A stretch of 32,653 nucleotides of DNA from Bacteroidota bacterium (GTDB taxonomy: Bacteria > Bacteroidota > Bacteroidia > Chitinophagales > S012-47). The position numbers and the translations under genes are program-made. Each line of letters opens with the position of its first letter. Position 1 is the first letter of the stretch. The notes beneath the pieces were generated by a model. It had not been told where the DNA came from and did no database searches. It saw only the letters and a list, made by a program, of their open reading frames with translations. The stretch is taken from contig JAJRWN010000098.1 of NCBI GenBank assembly GCA_024276745.1, positions 1 to 32,653 on the forward strand. The letters run 5' to 3'. Of the stretch, positions 8,222 through 16,866 are shown piece by piece.

Positions 8222-10012
8222 ATGGGTAATGCAAAATATGGTGAAAGTGACAATAGTCTGTTAAAAGTATTGGATCTGGAAACAACGTTTCAATTGACCG
8301 ATGAAGTAGTAAAAGCTGTTGACGGCATTAGTTTTGAATTAAAACATGGCGAAGCACTTGGCATCGTTGGCGAATCGGGATCGGGGAAATCAGTTACATC
8401 ATTATCTATCATGCGTTTATTGCCGAAGCCTTATGGGGTAATAAGGGCAGGAAGTATTCGGTTTAAGCATGGACATGAATGGCTCACGCTTTCCGGAATG
8501 ACGATGAAAAGAATAAGAAAAATCCGTGGTGCATCCATAGCCATGATTTTTCAGGAACCGATGTCATCGCTCAATCCGGTACTTACATGCGGTCATCAGG
8601 TTACCGAAGCCGTTCGTTTGCATCAAAACTTAAATAAAAAAGATGCCGATGAAATTACTTTAGATTTATTTAGAAAAGTAAAATTACCGGATCCGGAACG
8701 AATATTTACAGCCTATCCACATCAAATTTCGGGAGGACAAAAGCAGAGGGTGATGATTGCCATGGCTATTTCTTGCAATCCTGATATACTCATTGCTGAT
8801 GAACCTACTACAGCCCTTGACGTGACCGTACAGCAAACCATTCTGGATTTAATGCGTGATTTGCAGCATGAGTATAAAATGTCCTTAATCTTTATTACCC
8901 ATGATTTAGGCGTAATTTCAAATGTTGCCGACCGGGTGTTGGTGATGTATCAAGGAAAGATAGTTGAACAGGGTGATGTAGAACGTATTTTTAAACATCC
9001 GAAGCATCCTTATACAAAAGGATTAATGGCTTGCCGGCCTCCTTTGCATTATCGTTATTCACGTTTACCGGTAATCAACGATTTTATGGAAACGGATGCT
9101 TCCGGAAAATTAATAGGGAAAGCAAATTCGATTAAGGATGTGGTGAATGCTGTGTTGCTTCCTGAAGATGCCTGGAGAAAACGATATGAAAGCATTAAAT
9201 CGGCACCGGTATTATTGGAAGTTAAAAGTCTAAGGGTATCATTCAGCAGTAAAAAATCATGGTTTGGTAAGGATAAGCAAGTCCTAAATGCTGTCGATGG
9301 AGTATCCTTTTCGGTGCGTGAAGGCGAAACCCTTGGATTGGTAGGAGAGAGTGGATGTGGAAAAACAACCCTTGCCCGGGCATTGCTTCAGTTAATTCAA
9401 ATTCAGCAAGGTTCTATTCTGTACCGGAATCGGGAAATACAGTTGATGTCATCTTCAGAGCTGAAAGCATTCAGAAGAAAAGTGCAAATTATTTTTCAAG
9501 ATCCATATTCTTCACTAAATCCACGCATGATGATTGGTGATGCCATTACCGAACCGATGAAAGTCCATAAACTATGGGAAAATAAACATCAACGCAAAGA
9601 AAAAGCCATTGATTTGCTCGAAAGTGTGGGTTTATCGGCTGATCAATTTCAACGCTATCCACATGAATTTTCAGGAGGTCAAAGACAAAGAATATGTATT
9701 GCCAGAGCGCTTGCACTCAATCCGGAATTTATTATTTGTGATGAATCTGTTTCGGCTCTTGATGTATCGGTACAAGCCACTGTACTCAATTTATTGATGG
9801 ATTTGAGGGAGCGTTTTCATTTATCCTATATTTTTATTTCCCACGACTTAAGTGTAGTCCGCTTTATGAGTGACCGGATTATGGTAATGAATCAGGGAAA
9901 GATTGAAGAAATCGGCTTGGCCGATGATATATATAATCATCCTTCAACAGTATATACAAAACGCCTTATCGATTCAATACCGGTATGTGAATTTGACCTT
10001 GATAAAATATAG
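8222..10012 (+). CDS. Duplicated ATPase of an oligopeptide-type ABC transporter (DppD-DppF fusion)
   Basis: 596 residues with two complete ABC ATPase domains in tandem, like E. coli YejF or GsiA. Domain 1 has Walker A GESGSGKS (50-57), signature ISGGQKQR, and Walker B ILIADEPTTALD. Domain 2 has Walker A GESGCGKT (about 376-383), signature FSGGQRQRICIARAL and Walker B FIICDESVSALD. Each ends with the segment seen in oligopeptide importers (HPKHPYTKGL and HPSTVYTKRLIDSIP). It should power uptake of peptides or similar solutes at the inner membrane. No permease or binding protein is encoded next to it: the gene downstream is convergent and unrelated, so its partners must lie elsewhere. Confidence 0.92.
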   Translation: MGNAKYGESDNSLLKVLDLETTFQLTDEVVKAVDGISFELKHGEALGIVGESGSGKSVTSLSIMRLLPKPYGVIRAGSIRFKHGHEWLTLSGMTMKRIRKIRGASIAMIFQEPMSSLNPVLTCGHQVTEAVRLHQNLNKKDADEITLDLFRKVKLPDPERIFTAYPHQISGGQKQRVMIAMAISCNPDILIADEPTTALDVTVQQTILDLMRDLQHEYKMSLIFITHDLGVISNVADRVLVMYQGKIVEQGDVERIFKHPKHPYTKGLMACRPPLHYRYSRLPVINDFMETDASGKLIGKANSIKDVVNAVLLPEDAWRKRYESIKSAPVLLEVKSLRVSFSSKKSWFGKDKQVLNAVDGVSFSVREGETLGLVGESGCGKTTLARALLQLIQIQQGSILYRNREIQLMSSSELKAFRRKVQIIFQDPYSSLNPRMMIGDAITEPMKVHKLWENKHQRKEKAIDLLESVGLSADQFQRYPHEFSGGQRQRICIARALALNPEFIICDESVSALDVSVQATVLNLLMDLRERFHLSYIFISHDLSVVRFMSDRIMVMNQGKIEEIGLADDIYNHPSTVYTKRLIDSIPVCEFDLDKI

Positions 10013-10020
10013 TCTATCAA

Positions 10021-10356
10021 TCAGGTATTAAGGCGCTTAAACAAAGAAGTGAACTTAATCATTTGACTGATATTACTTACTTTTACTTTACCGGTCATGA
10101 TGGCCATGGTAGGATTAATTTTACCATTTTCCATGCCTACATAAGTTTCGGCTGTTGTCTTTACGGTGCAGGTAGCTGTTTCTGTTAGACCTTCTCTTAC
10201 AGTACAGTTCTTGTTGTTTACGATAATCGTGAAATCACCACCATGCATACCTGACGCTATAAGATGAATGATAAAATTGATACCTTCAGCTTGGTCAGAT
10301 TTGAATCTTGCCGGTAAATCAAGAATAATTTCACGAGCACTTTGGGGGGCTCTCAT
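10021..10356 (-). CDS. SCP2 sterol-binding-like domain protein
   Basis: 111 residues making up a single SCP2-like domain. The pattern runs LPARFKSDQAEGINFIIHLI, then FTIIVNNKNCTVREGLTE, CTVKTTAETYVGMENGKINP and AIMTGKVKVSNISQMIKF. The -TG-KVKVSGD-like C-terminal strand-helix is diagnostic. Such small proteins bind hydrophobic ligands (fatty acids, lipids) in a cavity; the ligand in bacteria is usually unknown. There is no signal peptide, so it is cytoplasmic. It lies 23 bases downstream of msrA on the same strand and is probably co-transcribed. Its end is 8 bases from the convergent ABC gene. Confidence 0.82.
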   Translation of the reverse strand: MRAPQSAREIILDLPARFKSDQAEGINFIIHLIASGMHGGDFTIIVNNKNCTVREGLTETATCTVKTTAETYVGMENGKINPTMAIMTGKVKVSNISQMIKFTSLFKRLNT

Positions 10357-10379
10357 AATTAATGTATTTAGTTTATAAT

Positions 10380-11039
10380 TTAATGATTCTTTTCTTGCTT
10401 TTTAATCTTGTCTTTGAATACTTCCTTGAACTTGTCCAATTTGGGTACAATCACATACTGGCAATAAGGCTGCCGGCTGTTTAAGCGAAAATAGTCTTGA
10501 TGGTATTCTTCTGCAATATAATAATTTTTATACAATTCAATGGCAGTCACCACAGGCCGGTCGAAAGCACCCGATTGATTAAGTTTTTGTTTGTATTCAA
10601 AAGCTTTTGTTTTTTGTTCTTCATTATGATAAAATATTACAGAACGGTATTGTGTTCCAATGTCATTACCCTGCCTGTTGAGTGTGGTAGGGTCGTGCGT
10701 TTTCCAAAAAACTTCCAATAGTTCATCATAACTAATCAGTGCAGGATCGAAAATAATCTGAACCACTTCTGCATACCCGCTTTTTCCACTGCATACTTCT
10801 TCATAAGTCGGGTTTGGCGTATTTCCTCCCGAATAGCCGCTACTCACCGAAAGTACACCTGTCAATTGTGAAAATATGGCTTCGGAACACCAAAAACAAC
10901 CACTTCCGAATGTAGCTGTATCATGGACTGATGTCGTGTTTGTTTTCATCCTGATGTTTTGATGGTCAATTTGCCGGCATGATATGCCGAGTAGATAGAT
11001 AACAGATAGTATGCTTAATGACTGAATAAATTTTCGCAT
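10380..11039 (-). CDS. msrA: Peptide-methionine (S)-S-oxide reductase, exported lipoprotein form
   Basis: MsrA reduces methionine-S-sulfoxide in proteins. The catalytic block is ATFGSGCFWCSEAIF (the CFWC form), followed by GYSGG, GYAEVVQIIFDP, FWKTHDPTTLNRQGNDIGTQ and YRSVIFYH, all typical. I prefer the ATG at 11039 over 11081: it gives MRKFIQSLSILSVIYLLGIS then C20, a lipoprotein-like signal, so the enzyme would act on the periplasmic or outer face. The lipobox (LGISC) is imperfect. The protein would be 219 residues, normal for MsrA plus a signal. It is followed by the SCP2-like gene. No msrB is visible nearby. Confidence 0.92.
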   Translation of the reverse strand: MRKFIQSLSILSVIYLLGISCRQIDHQNIRMKTNTTSVHDTATFGSGCFWCSEAIFSQLTGVLSVSSGYSGGNTPNPTYEEVCSGKSGYAEVVQIIFDPALISYDELLEVFWKTHDPTTLNRQGNDIGTQYRSVIFYHNEEQKTKAFEYKQKLNQSGAFDRPVVTAIELYKNYYIAEEYHQDYFRLNSRQPYCQYVIVPKLDKFKEVFKDKIKKQEKNH

Positions 11040-11100
11040 GTTTAAATAAAATTTTAATACCCGGATAATTATTAACAGCAATCATGCAAGAAGTGTTCAA

Positions 11101-11141
11101 AATAAAAAATCACCCATAGTCAAAATATGAATATGGGTGAT
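11101..11141 (-). terminator. Rho-independent terminator of tRNA-Lys
   Basis: A perfect 10-base inverted repeat (ATCACCCATA at 11109-11118 and its complement at 11132-11141) encloses a 13-base loop. It is followed on the minus strand by a T-rich tract (11110-11101). It lies directly after the 3' end of the tRNA. Confidence 0.8.
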
Positions 11142-11147
11142 GCTAAG

Positions 11148-11220
<73 letters not shown>

Positions 11221-11230
11221 ATTGAGTGAA

Positions 11231-11238
11231 CAAAATTA
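11231..11238 (-). promoter_or_regulatory. -7 promoter box for tRNA-Lys
   Basis: Minus strand TAATTTTG, a full match to TAnnTTTG and the same octamer as at 4046-4053. It ends 11 bases before the tRNA 5' end. The -33 region is A-rich with no clear TTG. Confidence 0.4.
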
Positions 11239-11334
11239 AAGAAAAACAGAAAGAAAAAAGATACCTGTGACAGAGTGATAACAAATTGCTCTGACGTATA
11301 ATTTATAGTTAAAATAGAAAATTACTTCAGAGAA

Positions 11335-14300
11335 TCAGGAAATTTGAAATTTTCTCTTTTTGATATAGGCAAACAGACTGATTAAAGAAATACAGGCGAT
11401 AGAAATATAAACCCAATTGGGAATAGGAACCGGATCACCGGTAGCGTAGGAGTGAAGTCCGGATAAATAATAATTAACACCGTAGTAGGTCATAATGATA
11501 GACGATAAGCCAAACAGGGTAGCAAAATTATAGGCAAAGAGGCCTCTTAGCTTGGGAATCAAACGCATGTGGAGAATAAACGCATAGACCAAAATGGAAA
11601 CCAATGCCCATGTTTCTTTGGCATCCCACCCCCAATATCTGCCCCACGATTCGTTGGCCCAAACACCGCCCAAATAGGTTCCTATGCTAAGCATTACTAA
11701 ACCGCCAATAAGGGTCATTTCGCTGATATACGACATTTCTTTAACAATTCTGATAATCCTTTTTTTGTTGTTCTTGTTCAGTATTCCGAAAAGCAGAAGA
11801 TTGATTAATCCGATAATTGCTCCGAGCATCAAAAAGCCATAGCTACCAGCTTCAAGACCTACATGAATGGTCAGCCAATATGATTTCAATACGGGTACTA
11901 AAGGGGTAATTTCAGGATCGAGATAGCTCAGCATGGCAATCATAAGTACCGTACCGGCCAATACCAAAGTAGCCGCCATTGCACCTAAAGATTTACGGGT
12001 AAATAACAGGCCTGCCAAAGTGGAAGTCCAGGCAATATAGATCATTGATTCATAGCCGTTGCTCCAGGGTGCCCGGCCCGAAACATACCACCTGAAAGCC
12101 AATCCCAGTGTGTGTAGAGTAAAGCCAATAATTACGAGTGCCAACAAAATAAGGTGTAATTTTTTAATCCGTACCTTCGGTCGGAAAACGCTAAAGAACA
12201 ACAGCGAAATAAAAACCATGCCCAATAAAAAATCAAACAAGGCTAAACGGTTAAAGATTTTTGAACGGTTCAACAATATTTCTGCATTAATACGGGTATC
12301 CGATAACATTACTGCTGCTCCCGCCCTTTGCTGATAGGTTTTAAGTTCTTCAATAATTTGATCAGGATAAGTATAATCATTGCTGTGCATCGATTCGTGC
12401 AAAGCTTCTCGATAGGAACTAAAAAAAGCATCGGCTACCGACCGGTCTTGTGCCGGCTGGTTTTGTTGATGCTGTTGACGTTCCGATACCCAGGTATTAT
12501 TCGGATCGTTTTCAAGAGGAATGATTTTGAAAAAACTTCCTGAAAAAATCATATCCACAATATTGAGTCGTTCATCCACTTTAATCAGTTGCTTTTCAAA
12601 AATACCACGTTCGGCAGGATTCATATTGTCTGCCTTTGAAATGGCATCGCTTAGTTTATAATGTCCTTCTTCGTCAAAAAAATCATCATAAGCAGCTTTT
12701 TTTTCTTTTACACCCAGCAGCTTTGCGATATCCGGATGATTTCCCATTTTAATAATGGGAATACCAAACCAGGCCGATCTGTTGGCATACATTGATAAAA
12801 TAACCTGATCCGCTGAGTATTTCCTGAATGTTTCGTGTCCGTTTATTTTTCGCATCAATTCCCGGTCAAGCGTATGCATGGGTTTCATTCTACCGCTAAA
12901 ATCCTGAACCACTACTCTGCTAAAATGTGAGGCATGCTCTGCAATTACTATTTGAAGAGATGCATCAACTGGTTTTTGAGCTTTTATTGTTGTTGAAGAA
13001 AACAACAAGCTACTGCTTAGCAACAGGGCAATAACGGCTGTTTTTGCTCTTAATTTTTTAATGTTTTCAGACAAACTTCTGAAGCGGGTTTTTTTACTTA
13101 CGAAAATCATCAGCATTCCGAGGGTCAACAGTGCATAACCGATATAGGTTACCAAAGTACCGACAGCATCGTGATTCACGCTCAAATAAGTGCCGGCTTC
13201 ATCGCGATCGTAGGAAGACTGGAAGAAGCGATAGCCTTTGTATTTCAAAATATGATTCATATAAATACGAAAATCTTCCTGAACCTGTGCAGAAGGATCT
13301 ATTAAAGTAATTTCGCTGGCATAAGATGCAGGACTATTGGTTCCGGGATAACGATCCATAATAAAATCGTTCAGATAAAGACTAAACGGTAAGCTGATTT
13401 CTTTTGAACCATAGCTGATGGATAAGGCAATATCCTTGTTTTGAAAAATTTGCGGACTTCCTGTTCTGCCTTCACCTCCATAAATATAGCGCTCAAAATG
13501 ATCATTACCCAAGCCTACGTCAAGCAATAATCCAAGAGTCCCTGAACGGTCAACTTTTATATTACCGGATTTGACAATTACTTTTCCTTTTGATTCAAAA
13601 GCTCCAAACACAAATTGTTGATCGCCATTATCATACATGGATCTTAATCGTAGAATATGTCGTTGGCCGGGTGTCAGCGTATCGCGGCTTCTATCGGCCA
13701 TCACGGTTTGGATATATGATTTATTGCTTTCGAAAAAGGTTGAATCATGTTCGTATATAATATTAAAGGCCGTATTTAATTTAGTATTGCTGAAGTTAAA
13801 CAATAAACCGTTGATCCATTTTTGCTCTCCTTGTTGAAGAAAATATTCTTGACGTCCTCCGCTGCTTCCAAAAACAATTTTTATAATGGCCAGACCCTGA
13901 TCCTTATGTTCAAGGCTTGTCATTGGGTTAGGTAGTACTTTTTTAAGCTTGATGTCTACTGTTTTATCACCAATCAAATAACTCTGATGAAAACGGTTTT
14001 TTCCAATGGATGCAAATAATACAGGCTCATGAAATTTGTAGGATTCCCCTTTATAATTTGCTTCAAAATTCAGATAAGTATCGCTGGTATAAATAATATT
14101 GGAAGATTCGCCTTCTCTGATATGCATCATTCCTTCGTAACTGAAATAACGGGTTATACCTGCACCTGTAATAATAATCACAATAGCTAAGTGAAAAATC
14201 AATAATGCCCATTTCTTTTGTTGTATGAAACGGTATCTGAAAACATTGGCAATGAGGGTAATGGAGAATAAGAGCAATAGAAGCTCAAACCATTTTGCCT

Positions 14301-14457
14301 TGAAAATTAATTTCTGTGCGGCACTTGTACCAAAATCGTTTTCGATAAAAGTGGCTATCGCTATGGCCAGTGCAAACACAAGCATGTAAATAGCGGCAGC
14401 ATTATTATTAAAGAGTCTAAAAAATATTTTTTTCAGCTTTTGTAGGATGTTGTGCAT
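11335..14457 (-). CDS. ccsA: CcsBA: fused ResB/CcsB and CcsA cytochrome c synthetase
   Basis: System II (Ccs) protein that carries haem across the inner membrane and attaches it to CXXCH motifs of periplasmic cytochromes. The N-terminal part (about 1-460) has transmembrane segments near 19-40, 51-70 and 82-105, a long periplasmic ResB-like domain, then a segment near 435-455. A periplasmic linker follows. The last 300 residues are the multi-span CcsA domain with the haem-handling WWD motif WANESWGRYWGWDAKETW near residue 940. 1,040 residues is the size usual for Bacteroidota fusions. The ATG directly abuts the stop of the upstream lipoprotein gene, so it is the last gene of the multihaem operon, fitting a dedicated maturase for 36 haem sites. 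Confidence 0.93.
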   Translation of the reverse strand: MHNILQKLKKIFFRLFNNNAAAIYMLVFALAIAIATFIENDFGTSAAQKLIFKAKWFELLLLLFSITLIANVFRYRFIQQKKWALLIFHLAIVIIITGAGITRYFSYEGMMHIREGESSNIIYTSDTYLNFEANYKGESYKFHEPVLFASIGKNRFHQSYLIGDKTVDIKLKKVLPNPMTSLEHKDQGLAIIKIVFGSSGGRQEYFLQQGEQKWINGLLFNFSNTKLNTAFNIIYEHDSTFFESNKSYIQTVMADRSRDTLTPGQRHILRLRSMYDNGDQQFVFGAFESKGKVIVKSGNIKVDRSGTLGLLLDVGLGNDHFERYIYGGEGRTGSPQIFQNKDIALSISYGSKEISLPFSLYLNDFIMDRYPGTNSPASYASEITLIDPSAQVQEDFRIYMNHILKYKGYRFFQSSYDRDEAGTYLSVNHDAVGTLVTYIGYALLTLGMLMIFVSKKTRFRSLSENIKKLRAKTAVIALLLSSSLLFSSTTIKAQKPVDASLQIVIAEHASHFSRVVVQDFSGRMKPMHTLDRELMRKINGHETFRKYSADQVILSMYANRSAWFGIPIIKMGNHPDIAKLLGVKEKKAAYDDFFDEEGHYKLSDAISKADNMNPAERGIFEKQLIKVDERLNIVDMIFSGSFFKIIPLENDPNNTWVSERQQHQQNQPAQDRSVADAFFSSYREALHESMHSNDYTYPDQIIEELKTYQQRAGAAVMLSDTRINAEILLNRSKIFNRLALFDFLLGMVFISLLFFSVFRPKVRIKKLHLILLALVIIGFTLHTLGLAFRWYVSGRAPWSNGYESMIYIAWTSTLAGLLFTRKSLGAMAATLVLAGTVLMIAMLSYLDPEITPLVPVLKSYWLTIHVGLEAGSYGFLMLGAIIGLINLLLFGILNKNNKKRIIRIVKEMSYISEMTLIGGLVMLSIGTYLGGVWANESWGRYWGWDAKETWALVSILVYAFILHMRLIPKLRGLFAYNFATLFGLSSIIMTYYGVNYYLSGLHSYATGDPVPIPNWVYISIACISLISLFAYIKKRKFQIS

Positions 14458-15213
14458 TTATTTTATTGGTTTTGCATTTTCCATAATAATAGCATACGTA
14501 TAACCTGCTCCAAAATCTTTATTTATAGCAATGCTGCCTTCAAACGCAATGGCATGACCGACAGGGATAAAAGATTGAGTGGTAATGACAAAATCAAAAT
14601 CATCGGCCGTACCGTCTTTGATATGTAGCCAGTTCCGGTCCATGATATCAGGATTTACCTTCATTACTTCACCATATACTTTCACCGTTTTACCTTTATA
14701 CTTTTCCGGTGAAGAAACAATTTCAGATAAATCGGTAAGTCCCTCAATATCGGGTTTTTTGAAATTTTTGCTGATGGTATTTGATTCAGATTCTTGTGTA
14801 TTTACAGCAATCATCTGACCATTATCAGGCAGTTTTTTGATTTCAGAAACCAGATATAATTTTTCAAAAACCCGGTCATATTCTTCGCTGTGAAAATTTG
14901 TCTTCAACAGGCCTCCCCTGTATAAATAGGTATCACCGATTCTATAATCTGATTTTACCGTAGCAATCCAATAAGGTTCATCTTGTTCAATTACTTTCAG
15001 ATAAGAATATTTATCCGTGTTGAGCAATTCCAGTATTTTCACCTGATGGACGATCTGGTCGGGTGGGGCATCCTGGTGGTCTTTGTTAAAAATACCGGTT
15101 TCCGTGGTAGCATTCAACTTTTCCTTGCTCGGGCCAATACGTTTTTTATGCGAACAATTGCTCAACAAGAACCATACAAAAAGCCAGATTATACTGTATC
15201 TTGATATTTGCAT
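14458..15213 (-). CDS. OB-fold lipoprotein of the multihaem operon, function unknown
   Basis: 251 residues. The signal MQISRYSIIWLFVWFLLSN ends at C20, a relaxed Bacteroidota lipobox. The C-terminal about 100 residues look like a small OB-fold beta-barrel: SEIVSSPEKYKGKTVKVYG, then EVMKVNPDIMDRNWLHIKDG, FVITTQSFIPVGHAIAFEGS and a final strand. This fold occurs in several periplasmic proteins associated with c-type cytochrome loci (CcmE and NrfJ-like proteins are OB-fold). The middle section repeats a weak strand pattern (KILELLNTDKYSYLKV, WIATVK). It sits 4 bases after the beta-barrel gene and abuts ccsA. A role in haem delivery or conduit assembly is inference; it has no CXXCH and no obvious haem ligand motif. 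Confidence 0.7.
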   Translation of the reverse strand: MQISRYSIIWLFVWFLLSNCSHKKRIGPSKEKLNATTETGIFNKDHQDAPPDQIVHQVKILELLNTDKYSYLKVIEQDEPYWIATVKSDYRIGDTYLYRGGLLKTNFHSEEYDRVFEKLYLVSEIKKLPDNGQMIAVNTQESESNTISKNFKKPDIEGLTDLSEIVSSPEKYKGKTVKVYGEVMKVNPDIMDRNWLHIKDGTADDFDFVITTQSFIPVGHAIAFEGSIAINKDFGAGYTYAIIMENAKPIK

Positions 15214-15217
15214 TTTA

Positions 15218-16852
15218 TTAAAATCTTTTGATAAGGTGGGTATTAAAGCGATTGAAATTAGTTCCTCTTATAGCAGAGAATTCATAAGCGGCACCGATAC
15301 TCCATGTTTTGGAAATGCGGTAATAAGCATCTAAACCCAAATATAGTTGAATAAATGGTGCTAAACTAAAGCGTGTGTAATCATAAACCATTATCCGGCT
15401 GCTTGGCGATAATGATATTTTATTGTTTGCCAAATCTTTTGTATATCTTGTTGATAGCGAATAATACTGATAGCTGTAATTCCGGTTTATACTAATCGTA
15501 TTCATCAATCGTCCTCCGATACCGGGTAAATCTGATATATTAAAGTACAAGTTTGCATTTGAATAATTATTTTGTCCATCGCTTTGAGCGCGATTGCTGA
15601 CGCTGATACCGGCATATAAATTCCGGTTAATCCGGTAGTTTAATCTCAGGCGTAAACCTCCTCTGTAAGGATCATTTTGTGTAAGCAAATCCAGGCTTGA
15701 AGCAAAGGATTCGTATAAAATAATATTTTTTCGAACATCGTAGGAAGCCATTAGTCTGAGTTTACTGTTGACGCGGTAATGTACAGACAAATAAACAGAA
15801 GTTAGCCGCAATTTGTTCGTTACCGTATTGGCAGTATCTTTTTCATATAAATCTATTTCGGTAGAAGCAAACAAACGGACATTTTTCCCTAATTCACTTC
15901 GATGTTGAACATACAAGTATCGCCTGTCTGTTCGTCCTGCATTAGTTTGGTTGATAAATCCAATATTGGTGCTATTATGATGAGAAGGATCGTGATATAA
16001 ACCGGCATAAGCTCCAAATTGAAATAAGTTAAAGTTTAATCCATAGTTTACCGGATCGGGTCGAAAACCGGCTACAATACCCGTATAAAAATTTTTCCAT
16101 TGTTTTTCGGCCGTTATTCCGTCCATAGCCCCAATGGAATACATCCTTCGGCTGATGGTTCTTCCTATGCTGAAACTCAAACTGGAATCGTAATCATACC
16201 GTAGGTTTAACTCATAAATATTCAGTCTGTTCAGCGTACGTTTTTCACCACTGTCGCTCAGTGAATTGAAACGAAAATAGGCGTAATTATAAATTGAGAA
16301 TTTCGAATTTCCAATATGTTCTGCATCTACCATTACCCGGGCTACCGAACGGCTGTTTATTCCACCAATTCCGGTAGTGGAATAATTCGAAAGGGATACT
16401 TTTCCGTCTATATCTTCCAAAGAGCGTTTTCGATGTTTGTTTTTCGTTTTATTGTTTTGTTCAACAATGTTATCTCCGGGATTGACAGAGCTGCTGTCGG
16501 TATCTGTTTTTTCCGGATTTTCGGTTTCAATGATTTTTGGTGTATAGTAATAAGTAACCTGGTCACCCTGCTTTAAAGAACAATCACCGATTCGTTCTGC
16601 CATACACGATACGGATGATTTTTTCTTCAGTATTAAACATGCCTGATTATTTCCGTTACGCGATATAAAAAGGGTATCATCTATCTGTAATACAGCGGTA
16701 TTATCAAAACGCAGATAAATATTTTGAGAGGTTACATAACTAACGGTACCGGTAATCTGTTGCTGATGTTCAGGATTTTGAGCCCATAGCTGTGTTGATA
16801 TGGTTATACATATAGCTATTGTAGACAATGTAAACTTTAATGTGCTTTTCAT
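15218..16852 (-). CDS. Predicted outer-membrane beta-barrel of the multihaem operon
   Basis: Start chosen at 16852: MKSTLKFTLSTIAICITIST then QLWAQ is a clean signal peptide, whereas the ATG at 16900 would add a basic stretch and overlap the upstream cytochrome gene. The protein is 544 residues. Residues about 25-105 form a small all-beta domain (GTVSYVTSQNIYLRFDNTAV). A polar linker rich in D, S, N and K follows. The rest alternates amphipathic strands with short turns (for example LRLTSVYLSVHYRVNSKLRL, LYAGISVSNRA, SWSIGAAYEFSAIR) and ends in Phe, as outer-membrane barrels do. There is no CXXC as in MtrB. The position directly after two multihaem cytochrome genes suggests a porin sheath through which haems reach the outer surface; that role is inferred. 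Confidence 0.7.
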   Translation of the reverse strand: MKSTLKFTLSTIAICITISTQLWAQNPEHQQQITGTVSYVTSQNIYLRFDNTAVLQIDDTLFISRNGNNQACLILKKKSSVSCMAERIGDCSLKQGDQVTYYYTPKIIETENPEKTDTDSSSVNPGDNIVEQNNKTKNKHRKRSLEDIDGKVSLSNYSTTGIGGINSRSVARVMVDAEHIGNSKFSIYNYAYFRFNSLSDSGEKRTLNRLNIYELNLRYDYDSSLSFSIGRTISRRMYSIGAMDGITAEKQWKNFYTGIVAGFRPDPVNYGLNFNLFQFGAYAGLYHDPSHHNSTNIGFINQTNAGRTDRRYLYVQHRSELGKNVRLFASTEIDLYEKDTANTVTNKLRLTSVYLSVHYRVNSKLRLMASYDVRKNIILYESFASSLDLLTQNDPYRGGLRLRLNYRINRNLYAGISVSNRAQSDGQNNYSNANLYFNISDLPGIGGRLMNTISINRNYSYQYYSLSTRYTKDLANNKISLSPSSRIMVYDYTRFSLAPFIQLYLGLDAYYRISKTWSIGAAYEFSAIRGTNFNRFNTHLIKRF

Positions 16853-16866
16853 AAAGGGTATTTTAC

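Noticed and set aside
11243-11306. Short CAGAG/CTCTG hairpin after ccsA as a terminator
   Set aside because: The stem is only five bases and the T-run lies 11 bases away, so support is too weak.
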